Shown piece after piece: positions 34,475-41,379 of a stretch of 64,000 nt of DNA. The translations under genes and the position numbers were made by a program. The stretch spans positions 5,828,001 through 5,892,000 of the forward strand of contig NZ_CP107845.1 in the NCBI RefSeq assembly GCF_041431415.1. The letters run 5' to 3'. The notes under the pieces were generated by a model, which searched no databases, was not told the DNA's origin, and saw only the letters and a program-made list of their open reading frames with translations. Position 1 is the stretch's first letter, and each line of letters begins with the position of its first letter. This DNA comes from Streptomyces sp. NBC_00513 (GTDB taxonomy: Bacteria; Actinomycetota; Actinomycetes; Streptomycetales; Streptomycetaceae).

Positions 34475-35855
34475 CGGCGTGCCGTGCGACCTCGCCGTCG
34501 TCGGCGCGGGCCCCGCCGGGCTCGCCGCCGCCGTCACGGCCGCCGACCTCGGGCTGAACGTCACCCTGCTGGACGCGGGGGAGCGGCCGGGCGGCCAGTA
34601 CTACCGCCGCCCCGCACCCGACCTCGGCGCGGCCCGCCCCGAGGTCCTGCACCACGACTGGGCCGCCTTCGCCACCCGCAAGGCCGCCCTGCGCGCCCAC
34701 GCGTCGGCGGGCCGGATCACCCACCTCCCGCTCCACCACGTGTGGACCGTCGTCCCCGCCGGAGCCGGCCTGCTGCTGCACGCCGTCGCCGGCCCCGAGG
34801 AGGAGGCCGTCGCCGTACCCGCCCGCGCCGTGCTCCTCGCCACCGGCGCCTTCGAGCGTCAACTGCCCTTCCCCGGCTGGACACTGCCCGGGGTGATCGG
34901 GGCCGGCGGCGCGCAGGCCATGCTCAAGGGCGGGCTCGTGCTGCCGGGCCGGCGGATCGTCGTCGCCGGGAGCGGGCCGCTGCTGCTCGCCGTGGCCGGG
35001 TCCCTCGCGGCGGCCGGCGCCACCGTCGCGGCGGTGGTGGAGGCCGCCGCGTACACCGCGTACGCCGGCCGGCTCCCCGCCCTGCTGCGCAACCCCGGCA
35101 AGCTCGGCGAGGCCGCCACGTACGGCGGGGCCCTGCTGCGGCACGGGATCCGCCTGCTCACCCGGCACGCCGTCACCGAGGCGCACGGCGCCGAACGGGT
35201 CGAGGCGGTGACCGTGGCCCGACTCGACCGGCAGTGGCGGCCGGTGCCCGGCACCGGCCGCCGCGTCCCCTGCGACGCCCTCGCCGTGGGCCACGGGCTG
35301 GTGCCGCAACTGGAACTGGCCACCGGGCTGGGCTGCGCCACCCGACTCGGGGCGGACGGCGCCGTCGCCCTGGAGGTGGACGCGCGCCAGCGGACCTCCG
35401 TGCCCGGCGTCTGGTCGGCGGGGGAGACCGGGGGCACCGGCGGCGCCCGACTGGCCCTGGTGGAAGGGGAGATCGCGGCCCACACGATCGCCGGTCGGCC
35501 CGTCCCCGCCGCGCTCGGCCGACAGCGTGCGCGGCTGCGCGCGTTCGCCGAGGCGATGGGCGCGGCCCACCGTCCGGGGGCGGGGTGGACCGGATGGCTG
35601 CGGGAGGACACCGAGGTGTGCCGCTGCGAGGAGGTCCCCGTCGGTCCGATCCGCGAGGCGGTGCGCGACCTGGGCGCGCGGGACGCCCGTACCGTCAAAC
35701 TGCTCACCCGGGCGGGCATGGGCTGGTGTCAGGGCCGGATGTGCGGCCCGGCCGTCGCCGCCCTCGCGGGGCGGGACCCGGACCCGGACCGCAGGCCCCT
35801 GTCCTGCCCGGTTCCGCTGCGCCGGCTCGCCGAACTGCCCGCCGAGGAAAGCTGA
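34455..35855 (+). CDS. NAD/FAD-binding subunit with BFD-like domain (D-hydroxyproline dehydrogenase alpha)
   Basis: 466 residues. The two-dinucleotide-binding-domain flavoprotein starts LAVVGAGPAGLAAAVTAADLG, has a second nucleotide fold at RIVVAGSGPLLLAVAG, and ends with a BFD-like [2Fe-2S] domain (VCRCEEVPVGPIREAV ... GWCQGRMCGP). This matches HcnB-like alpha subunits of bacterial D-proline/hydroxyproline dehydrogenases. GTG at 34455 lies inside the preceding gene. It should hand electrons from the amino-acid-oxidising subunit to an acceptor such as quinone. Confidence 0.9.
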   Translation: MPNSASDGVPCDLAVVGAGPAGLAAAVTAADLGLNVTLLDAGERPGGQYYRRPAPDLGAARPEVLHHDWAAFATRKAALRAHASAGRITHLPLHHVWTVVPAGAGLLLHAVAGPEEEAVAVPARAVLLATGAFERQLPFPGWTLPGVIGAGGAQAMLKGGLVLPGRRIVVAGSGPLLLAVAGSLAAAGATVAAVVEAAAYTAYAGRLPALLRNPGKLGEAATYGGALLRHGIRLLTRHAVTEAHGAERVEAVTVARLDRQWRPVPGTGRRVPCDALAVGHGLVPQLELATGLGCATRLGADGAVALEVDARQRTSVPGVWSAGETGGTGGARLALVEGEIAAHTIAGRPVPAALGRQRARLRAFAEAMGAAHRPGAGWTGWLREDTEVCRCEEVPVGPIREAVRDLGARDARTVKLLTRAGMGWCQGRMCGPAVAALAGRDPDPDRRPLSCPVPLRRLAELPAEES

Positions 35856-35883
35856 TCGATCCCGATCCGGGATCCCGGGACCC

Positions 35884-35918
35884 TTGTGGGCTTCCTGCAC
35901 CCACTAGTAAAATGTCAC
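35884..35918 (+). promoter_or_regulatory. Promoter with GTGACAT-type operator before the deaminase gene
   Basis: TTGTGG (35884-35889), 18 bases, TAAAAT (35908-35913). The minus-strand 12-mer GTGACATTTTAC (35918-35907) covers the -10, so regulator binding would occlude it. The gene start is at 35940 with GGGAG before it. Confidence 0.6.
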
Positions 35919-35939
35919 ACACCACTCTAGGGAGCTCTC

Positions 35940-36857
35940 ATGACCCACGCGCACACCCCCGCGCCCGCCCGCACCCGCCCCTGGCACGGAATCATGGTCG
36001 CCACCGCACTGCCCCTGCGCGACGACCTGACCGTCGACCACGACGCCTACGCCGAACACGTGGCCTGGCTGATCGCCAACGGCTGCGACGGCGTCGTCCC
36101 CAACGGCTCCCTCGGGGAGTACCAGACCCTCACCGACGAGGAGCGGGCCCGGGTCGTCCGTACGGCCGTCGAGGCGGCCGGCGACGGCGAGCGGGTCATG
36201 CCCGGCGTCGCCGCCTACGGCAGCGCCGAGGCCCGCCGCTGGGCCGACCAGGCCGCCGAGGCGGGCGCGGGCTCCGTCCTGCTGCTGCCCCCCAACGCCT
36301 TCCGCGCCGACGAGCGGACCGTACGGGAGCACTACGCCCAGGTCGCCCGCGCGGGCCTGCCCGTCGTGGCCTACAACAACCCCATCGACACCAAGGTGGA
36401 CCTGACCCCGGCCCTGCTGGCCCGGCTGCACGCCGACGGCAGCATCGTCGCCGTCAAGGAGTTCTCCGGCGACGTCCGCCGCGCCTACGAGATCGCGGAA
36501 CTCGCCCCCGGACTCGACCTGCTCGTCGGAGCCGACGACGTGCTCCTCGAACTCGCCCTCGCCGGGGCCGTCGGCTGGATCGCCGGCTACCCCAACGCCC
36601 TGCCGCGCTCCTGCGCCACCCTCTACCGGGCCGCCGTCGCGGGTGACCTCGACACCGCGTTGCCGCTCTACAAGTCCCTGCACAGCCTGCTGCGTTGGGA
36701 CTCCAAGACCGAGTTCGTCCAGGCCATCAAACTCTCCATGGACCTGGCCGGACGCCCCGGAGGCGCCACCCGCCCGCCCCGCTTCCCGCTGACCGGCGAG
36801 ACCGAGGCGGCGGTCCGGGCCGCCACCGAGAAGGCCCTCGCCGAAGGCCTCAACTAG
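35940..36857 (+). CDS. Dihydrodipicolinate-synthase-family protein, probable 1-pyrroline-4-hydroxy-2-carboxylate deaminase
   Basis: 305-residue TIM-barrel lyase. VVPNGSLGEYQTLTDEER is the family substrate loop, the proton-relay Tyr lies in VVAYNNPIDTKVDL, and the Schiff-base Lys is near residue 172 in SIVAVKEFSGD. DapA-family deaminases in hydroxyproline clusters convert the pyrroline carboxylate, with loss of ammonia, to 2-oxoglutarate semialdehyde. Position between the dehydrogenase complex and the epimerase gives this assignment; plain dihydrodipicolinate synthase is unlikely here. It is the first gene of a run continuing through 39854. Confidence 0.85.
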   Translation: MTHAHTPAPARTRPWHGIMVATALPLRDDLTVDHDAYAEHVAWLIANGCDGVVPNGSLGEYQTLTDEERARVVRTAVEAAGDGERVMPGVAAYGSAEARRWADQAAEAGAGSVLLLPPNAFRADERTVREHYAQVARAGLPVVAYNNPIDTKVDLTPALLARLHADGSIVAVKEFSGDVRRAYEIAELAPGLDLLVGADDVLLELALAGAVGWIAGYPNALPRSCATLYRAAVAGDLDTALPLYKSLHSLLRWDSKTEFVQAIKLSMDLAGRPGGATRPPRFPLTGETEAAVRAATEKALAEGLN

Positions 36858-36874
36858 CCCCCGGAGGAGTCCAC

Positions 36875-37879
36875 ATGCGTACGCGACACATCTACCACGC
36901 GGTCGATTCGCACACCGAGGGCATGCCGACCCGGGTGATCACCGGCGGGGTCGGGGTGATCCCCGGAGCCACGATGGCGCAGAAGCGGCTGCACTTCATC
37001 GAGCACCTCGACCACGTCCGCACGCTGCTCATGTACGAGCCGCGCGGACACTCCGCGATGAGCGGCGCGATCCTCCAGCCCCCCACCCGACCCGACGCCG
37101 ACTTCGGCGTGCTCTACATCGAGGTGTCGGGCCTGCTCCCCATGTGCGGACACGGCACCATCGGGGTGGCCACGGTGCTCGTCGAGACCGGCATGGTGCC
37201 GGTCGTCGAACCGGTCACCACCGTCCGCCTCGACACCCCGGCCGGGCTGGTGAGCGTGGACGTCCGGGTCGAGGACGGCGCCGCCCTGTCCGCCACCTTC
37301 ACCAACGTCCCCGCCTTCGCCGTCGGCCTCGACCGCAAGGTCGAGGTCCCCGGCTTCGGCACCGTCACCCACGACCTCGCCTACGGCGGCAACTTCTACG
37401 CCTTCGTCGAACTCGACGCCCTCGGGCTGCCCTTCGACCGCGCCCACGGCGACGAACTGCTCGCCGCCGGGCTCGCCGTCATGGACGCCGTCAACGCCTC
37501 GGACGACCGGCCCGCCCACCCCGAGGACCCCTCCATCGCCGGCGTCAAACACGTCTACCTCGCCGCCCCCGGATCCGACGCCCGCCGCTCCCGCCACGCC
37601 ATGGCCATCCACCCCGGCTGGTTCGACCGCTCGCCCTGCGGTACGGGCACCAGCGCGCGCATGGCCCAACTGCACGCCCGCGGCCTGCTGGAACAGGGCG
37701 CGGACTTCGTCAACGAGTCCTTCATCGGCACCGAGTTCACCGGCCGGCTGATCGGGGAGACCACCGTCGGCGGACTCCCGGCGGTCGTCCCCACCGTCAC
37801 CGGCAGGGCGTGGATCACGGGCACCGCCCAGTACTTCCTCGACCCGTCCGACCCCTTCCCCGGAGGGTTCCTCCTGTGA
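36875..37879 (+). CDS. Proline racemase family, probable 4-hydroxyproline 2-epimerase
   Basis: 334-residue cofactor-independent racemase/epimerase. Both catalytic cysteines are present: Cys 91 in LLPMCGHGTIG and Cys 255 in RSPCGTGTSARMAQL. It should interconvert trans-4-hydroxy-L-proline and cis-4-hydroxy-D-proline, feeding the D-specific dehydrogenase at 32928. AGGAG precedes the ATG. It lies 17 bases after the deaminase and overlaps a second family member by GTGA. Epimerase rather than proline racemase is inferred from the cluster. Confidence 0.9.
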   Translation: MRTRHIYHAVDSHTEGMPTRVITGGVGVIPGATMAQKRLHFIEHLDHVRTLLMYEPRGHSAMSGAILQPPTRPDADFGVLYIEVSGLLPMCGHGTIGVATVLVETGMVPVVEPVTTVRLDTPAGLVSVDVRVEDGAALSATFTNVPAFAVGLDRKVEVPGFGTVTHDLAYGGNFYAFVELDALGLPFDRAHGDELLAAGLAVMDAVNASDDRPAHPEDPSIAGVKHVYLAAPGSDARRSRHAMAIHPGWFDRSPCGTGTSARMAQLHARGLLEQGADFVNESFIGTEFTGRLIGETTVGGLPAVVPTVTGRAWITGTAQYFLDPSDPFPGGFLL

Positions 37880-38913
37880 CCAACGCGCCCCGCCCGGTCC
37901 ACGCCGTCGACTACCACACCGCCGGCGAACCCTTCCGCATCGTCTGCGACGGCCTCCCCCCGATCCCCGGGGACACCGTCGCCGAGCGCTGCGCCACCGC
38001 CATCGGGCCCGGCGGCTCCGGGACGGCCCCGCGCCGGGGCGCGCTGGACGACGTACGGCGTCTGCTGGTGCGGGAACCGCGCGGCCACGCGGGCATGTAC
38101 GGCGGGTTCGTGGTGCCCCCGGACGACGACGGCGCCCACTTCGGGGTGCTGTTCTGGCACAAGGACGGCTACTCCACGGCCTGCGGGCACGGCGCCATGG
38201 CCCTCGGCGCCTGGGCCGTCGACAGCGGCCGGGTCCCCGCCCCGGACACCGGTGACGCACAGGTCCGCATCGACGTGCCCTCCGGACGGGTCGCCGTCAC
38301 CGTGCACCGCGAGGCGGCCCGCACCACCGGGATCACCTTCCGCAACGTCCCGGCCCGGATCGGCGCCCGCAAGGTCCCGGTGGCCACCACCCTGGGCCCG
38401 GTCGAGGTGGACCTCGCGCACGCCGGCGCCTGCTACGCCACCGTCCGGGCGCGCGACCTCGGGCTGGACGTCTCCCGCGCGGCGCTGCCCGAACTGGTCC
38501 GCGCCGGGCGGGAGATCAGAGCCGCCCTCGCCGGCCACCCCGGTACCTGGCACCCCGACGGACCGCTCCTCTCCGGGGTGTACGGGGTGATCCTCCACGA
38601 GGAGCTGCCCGACACCCCCCGCGGGCCGCACCAGCGCAACGTCACCGTCTTCGCCGACGGGCAGGTCGACCGCTCGCCCTGCGGCTCCGGGACCTCGGCC
38701 CGGCTCGCGCTGCTGGCCGAGGACGGGCGGCTGGGCCCGGGGGAGGAACTGCTCCACGAATCGGTCCTGGGAACGCTGTTCACCGGCCGGCTGCTGCCCG
38801 GTACCGCCCCCGACGCCCCGGTCACCGAGGTCACCGGCACCGCCCACCGCACCGGCGAGCACACCTTCACCGTCGACCCGCACGACGACCTGGGTACCGG
38901 GTTCCTGCTGTGA
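37876..38913 (+). CDS. Second proline racemase family protein
   Basis: 345 residues, the same fold as the preceding gene but only loosely similar (AVDYHTAGEPFRIV at the start). It also keeps two Cys at the catalytic positions: Cys 103 in STACGHGAMALG and Cys 269 in RSPCGSGTSARLALL. trans-3-hydroxy-L-proline dehydratases of this family carry Thr at the second position, so this copy looks like a second epimerase/racemase, perhaps for 3-hydroxyproline or another isomer. GTG start overlaps the upstream stop, and its own stop overlaps the next GTG, so all three are coupled. Confidence 0.85.
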   Translation: MTNAPRPVHAVDYHTAGEPFRIVCDGLPPIPGDTVAERCATAIGPGGSGTAPRRGALDDVRRLLVREPRGHAGMYGGFVVPPDDDGAHFGVLFWHKDGYSTACGHGAMALGAWAVDSGRVPAPDTGDAQVRIDVPSGRVAVTVHREAARTTGITFRNVPARIGARKVPVATTLGPVEVDLAHAGACYATVRARDLGLDVSRAALPELVRAGREIRAALAGHPGTWHPDGPLLSGVYGVILHEELPDTPRGPHQRNVTVFADGQVDRSPCGSGTSARLALLAEDGRLGPGEELLHESVLGTLFTGRLLPGTAPDAPVTEVTGTAHRTGEHTFTVDPHDDLGTGFLL

Positions 38914-39854
38914 TCCCCCAGTGGTCCGCCGCGCGGATGGCCGCGCTCCTCACCCCGACCGGGGCGGCCGACGCCCTCGCCGACGCGCTGCGGGCCGGGC
39001 TCGACCCCGAGGCCTGCCCGCCCCGCACCGCCCTGCCCGTGCCCGGCGGGGAACTGCTGCTGATGCCGGCCGCGTTCGGGGGGTACGCCGGCGTGAAGGT
39101 CGCCGGGGTGGCCCCCGGGAACCCCGCGCGCGGCCTGCCCCGGATCACCGGCTCGTACCTGCTCCTCGACGGGCCCACACTGAGCCCGCTCGCCCTCTTC
39201 GACGGGGCCGCGCTGACCGCCCTGCGCACCCCGGCGGTGTCGGCGCTCGCGCTGCGATACCTGGCCCGGGGGGAGAGGCCACCGAGCATGGTCCTCTTCG
39301 GGTCGGGTCCGCAGGCGTACGGACACCTCGAAGCCGTCCTCGCCGAGCGGGGGACGGCGGACGTCGTGGTGGTGGCCCGCGACCCGGCCGGCGCCGCGAA
39401 ACTGGTCGCGCACGCCCGCTCCCTCGGGGTCACGGCCCGGCCGGGCACGGCGTCCGCGGTGGCGGAGGCCGACCTGATCGTCTGCTGCACCACGGCCCGC
39501 GCACCCCTCTTCGACGGCCGGCTCGTCGCCCCGGGCGCCACCGTCGTCGCCGTGGGCTCCCACGAACCGGACGCCCGGGAGACCGACAGCGCCCTGGTAC
39601 GGCGCGCGGTCGTGTACGTGGAATCGCGCGCGGCGGCCCTGCGCGAGGCGGGGGACCTGCTGATCCCGGAGGCGGAAGGCCTCCTGGGGCCCGGCCACGT
39701 CGCGGGCACCCTGGCCGACCTGGTCGCGGGACGCGTCCCGCCGCCGGGGCGGGCGGACGCTCCGCGACTCTTCAAGAGCGTGGGCATGGCCTGGGAGGAT
39801 CTCGCCGTGGCGGTCGCCCTGTTCCGGGCCGCCGGGGCGAGTGGCGCAACGTGA
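38910..39854 (+). CDS. Ornithine cyclodeaminase/mu-crystallin family, probable 1-pyrroline-2-carboxylate reductase
   Basis: 314 residues. The family N-terminus and lysine-containing substrate segment (AAFGGYAGVKVAGVAPGN) precede a Rossmann domain with LFGSGPQAYGHLEAVL near residue 130. In hydroxyproline or 3-hydroxyproline clusters, members reduce the cyclic imine delta-1-pyrroline-2-carboxylate to L-proline. The gene ends over an operator-like 12-mer (39851-39862), so the site controlling the regulator gene lies partly inside this CDS. Confidence 0.85.
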   Translation: MIPQWSAARMAALLTPTGAADALADALRAGLDPEACPPRTALPVPGGELLLMPAAFGGYAGVKVAGVAPGNPARGLPRITGSYLLLDGPTLSPLALFDGAALTALRTPAVSALALRYLARGERPPSMVLFGSGPQAYGHLEAVLAERGTADVVVVARDPAGAAKLVAHARSLGVTARPGTASAVAEADLIVCCTTARAPLFDGRLVAPGATVVAVGSHEPDARETDSALVRRAVVYVESRAAALREAGDLLIPEAEGLLGPGHVAGTLADLVAGRVPPPGRADAPRLFKSVGMAWEDLAVAVALFRAAGASGAT

Positions 39855-39862
39855 CATTGTAC
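39851..39862 (+). promoter_or_regulatory. GTGACAT-type operator upstream of the GntR gene
   Basis: GTGACATTGTAC, starting inside the stop of the preceding gene and 47 bases before the regulator start. It fits autoregulation by the GntR/FCD protein or read-through control. No convincing -35/-10 pair could be fixed around it. Confidence 0.5.
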
Positions 39863-39908
39863 GCTGGCCTCTGCTCGCCGCTGGTGTAGTGGTCTCGGAG
39901 GAAACGCA

Positions 39909-40619
39909 ATGGGTGACCTGAAGCAGCACAGTCTCATCAAGGCCCAGGAACGACTTCGGGACCAGGTCGGCCATGCCCTGCGAGCAGCCCTGATAGCGGG
40001 TGAACTGCGCCCCGGGAGCGTGTACTCCGCCCCCGGCCTCGCCGCCGAGCTGGGCGTCTCGGCCACCCCGGTGCGCGAGGCCATGCTCGACCTGGCCCGC
40101 GAGGGGCTGGTGGAACCGGTCCGCAACAAGGGCTTCCGGATCACCGAGGTCAGCGAACGCGACCTCGACCAGTACACCGAACTCCGCACGATGATCGAGG
40201 TGCCGACCATCGGCCGGATCACCGAGATCGCCACCGCCGAGCAGCTGGAGGCGCTGCGCCCCGTCGCGTTGGAGATCGTCACCAGCGCCCGGGAGCACAA
40301 CCTCATCGGCTACCTGGAGGCGGACCGTCGCTTCCACCTGGGTCTGCTGGCCCTCTCCGGCAACGACCGCCTCGTCGAGACGGTCGGTGACCTGCGCAAG
40401 CGCTCCCGGCTCTACGGCCTGACCGGCCTGGACGAGGCCGGGAAGCTGGTGTCCTCCGCCGAGGAACACATCGAGCTGCTCGACCTCATGATCAGCGGCG
40501 ACGCCGAGGCCGCCCAGGCGTGCATGGTCCGCCACCTCGGCCACGTGCGTTCCCTCTGGGCGCAGGGCCGCGACGAGCCGGTGGGACGCACGCCGGGCCG
40601 GCTCGGCTCCGGCGTCTGA
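39909..40619 (+). CDS. GntR-family regulator, FCD (FadR) subfamily, likely regulator of the hydroxyproline/collagen locus
   Basis: 236 residues. The N-terminal winged helix (LRDQVGHALRAALIAGELRPG, then LAAELGVSATPVREAMLDLAREGLV) is typical GntR, and the C-terminal all-helical FCD domain carries the metal-site residues in EADRRFHLGLLAL, EEHIELLDLM and CMVRHLGHV. FCD regulators bind small acids through a metal and commonly repress catabolic operons. It is the only transcription factor within the locus, so it is the best candidate to recognise the shared GTGACAT-type motif. GGAGGA precedes the ATG. Confidence 0.92.
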   Translation: MGDLKQHSLIKAQERLRDQVGHALRAALIAGELRPGSVYSAPGLAAELGVSATPVREAMLDLAREGLVEPVRNKGFRITEVSERDLDQYTELRTMIEVPTIGRITEIATAEQLEALRPVALEIVTSAREHNLIGYLEADRRFHLGLLALSGNDRLVETVGDLRKRSRLYGLTGLDEAGKLVSSAEEHIELLDLMISGDAEAAQACMVRHLGHVRSLWAQGRDEPVGRTPGRLGSGV

Positions 40620-40624
40620 GGCGG

Positions 40625-40657
40625 CCCCGCGCGGGCCGGTGCTCCCGGCCCGTCGGG
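40625..40657. terminator. Hairpin between convergent genes
   Basis: CGGGCCGG (40632-40639) pairs with CCGGCCCG (40645-40652) around a 5-base loop, extended outward by CCCC/GGGG. Placed between the ends of the GntR gene (+) and the zinc-ribbon gene (-). Confidence 0.5.
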
Positions 40658-40658
40658 G

Positions 40659-40916
40659 TCAGAGGCGTGAGCCGCCGCCGGTGACCCGGCTCCACAGGGA
40701 GCGGGTGGCACCGAAGCCGCTCTCGTGTGCCCAGACGTGGGTGCAGGCCGGGCACTGGAGGTGGAGCAGGCTCCCGTTGTTGGAGAGCAGGTAGCGCCAG
40801 TGGGCGGAACACGTCCGCCGCTCCCCGCACGGCGCGCAGTCGCGGTCGTCCGCGCAGCTCGGGCAGGGCACCCAGGCGCGGCGTCCGGGATCCGCCTGCG
40901 GGTCAAGCGGAAGCAC
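40659..40916 (-). CDS. Small zinc-ribbon-like protein of unknown function
   Basis: 85 residues starting VLPLDPQADPGRRAWVPC. There are eight Cys in four pairs or near-pairs (PCPSCADDRDCAPC, RTCSAH, LQCPAC), a pattern of zinc-ribbon or treble-clef proteins, followed by a basic tail. GTG at 40916 lies inside the end of the upstream gene, giving a 14-base overlap. Small proteins of this kind are common in streptomycetes, and I know no function. It is probably unrelated to the collagen locus. Confidence 0.65.
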   Translation of the reverse strand: MLPLDPQADPGRRAWVPCPSCADDRDCAPCGERRTCSAHWRYLLSNNGSLLHLQCPACTHVWAHESGFGATRSLWSRVTGGGSRL

Positions 40917-41175
40917 GGCCGCCCCCGCGCGGGGAGAGCACGCCGGCGGCGACGAGCCGGTCGTGCACGCGCTGCTGCTCCTCGTCGAGGCCGGAGTACA
41001 GCAGGTCGTACGCCGCCTCCTCGCCGCGGAGCACCTCGACGGGATCCCAGTCGTCGCCGAGGGCGTCCAGGACGTGGGCCCGCCGGAGCACCTCGTGCGC
41101 GGTGAGGTCGACGTCGAATCCGACGAGCGCCGGGTCGGTCGGGCCGGTGGTGGGGGTGGGGTCATGTGGGGGCAT
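40903..41175 (-). CDS. Small conserved protein (DUF6400-like)
   Basis: 90 residues. After a Pro/Thr-rich start it reads VGFDVDLTAHEVLRRAHVLDALGDDWDPVEVLRGEEAAYDLLYSGLDEEQQRVHDRLVAAGVL with breaks, a pattern I associate with the streptomycete DUF6400 family of unknown function. It is acidic, helical and cytoplasmic. ATG at 41175 fits family length but lacks a good ribosome site. It is translationally coupled to the zinc-ribbon gene. It is divergent from the peptide importer, whose promoter lies 130 bases away. Confidence 0.6.
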   Translation of the reverse strand: MPPHDPTPTTGPTDPALVGFDVDLTAHEVLRRAHVLDALGDDWDPVEVLRGEEAAYDLLYSGLDEEQQRVHDRLVAAGVLSPRGGGRASA

Positions 41176-41308
41176 ACATTCGAACTTAGGTAACCCTTCC
41201 TTCTCACGGCAAGAGGGGGTGGGGCATGTCACAGCGGGTCGGCGGCACCCTCGGAGGGCCTGTCGTCGACGTCCTTTGAACACGGCTGGGTAACGGCGTG
41301 ACCGAACC

Positions 41309-41340
41309 CTTGTCAGTGCAATTTCACATTACTATGTTAC
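41309..41340 (+). promoter_or_regulatory. Promoter/operator of the peptide importer, identical to 30267-30298
   Basis: The same 32 bases as before the collagenase, with -35 TTGTCA (41310-41315) and -10 TATGTT (41333-41338) separated by 17 bases. The next eight bases also match at six positions, so identity is 38 of 40. The GTAACATAGTAA element (41340-41329) covers the -10. The importer ATG is 39 bases downstream. Confidence 0.75.
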
Positions 41341-41379
41341 CGGTCACATCGTAGAGAGTGCCCCTCACTGGAGTGACCC

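Noticed and set aside
41186..41195. TTAGGTAACC as an iron box upstream of the DUF6400-like gene
   Set aside because: Only the left half matches the DtxR-family consensus; the right half is CTTCCTT-like and not symmetrical.
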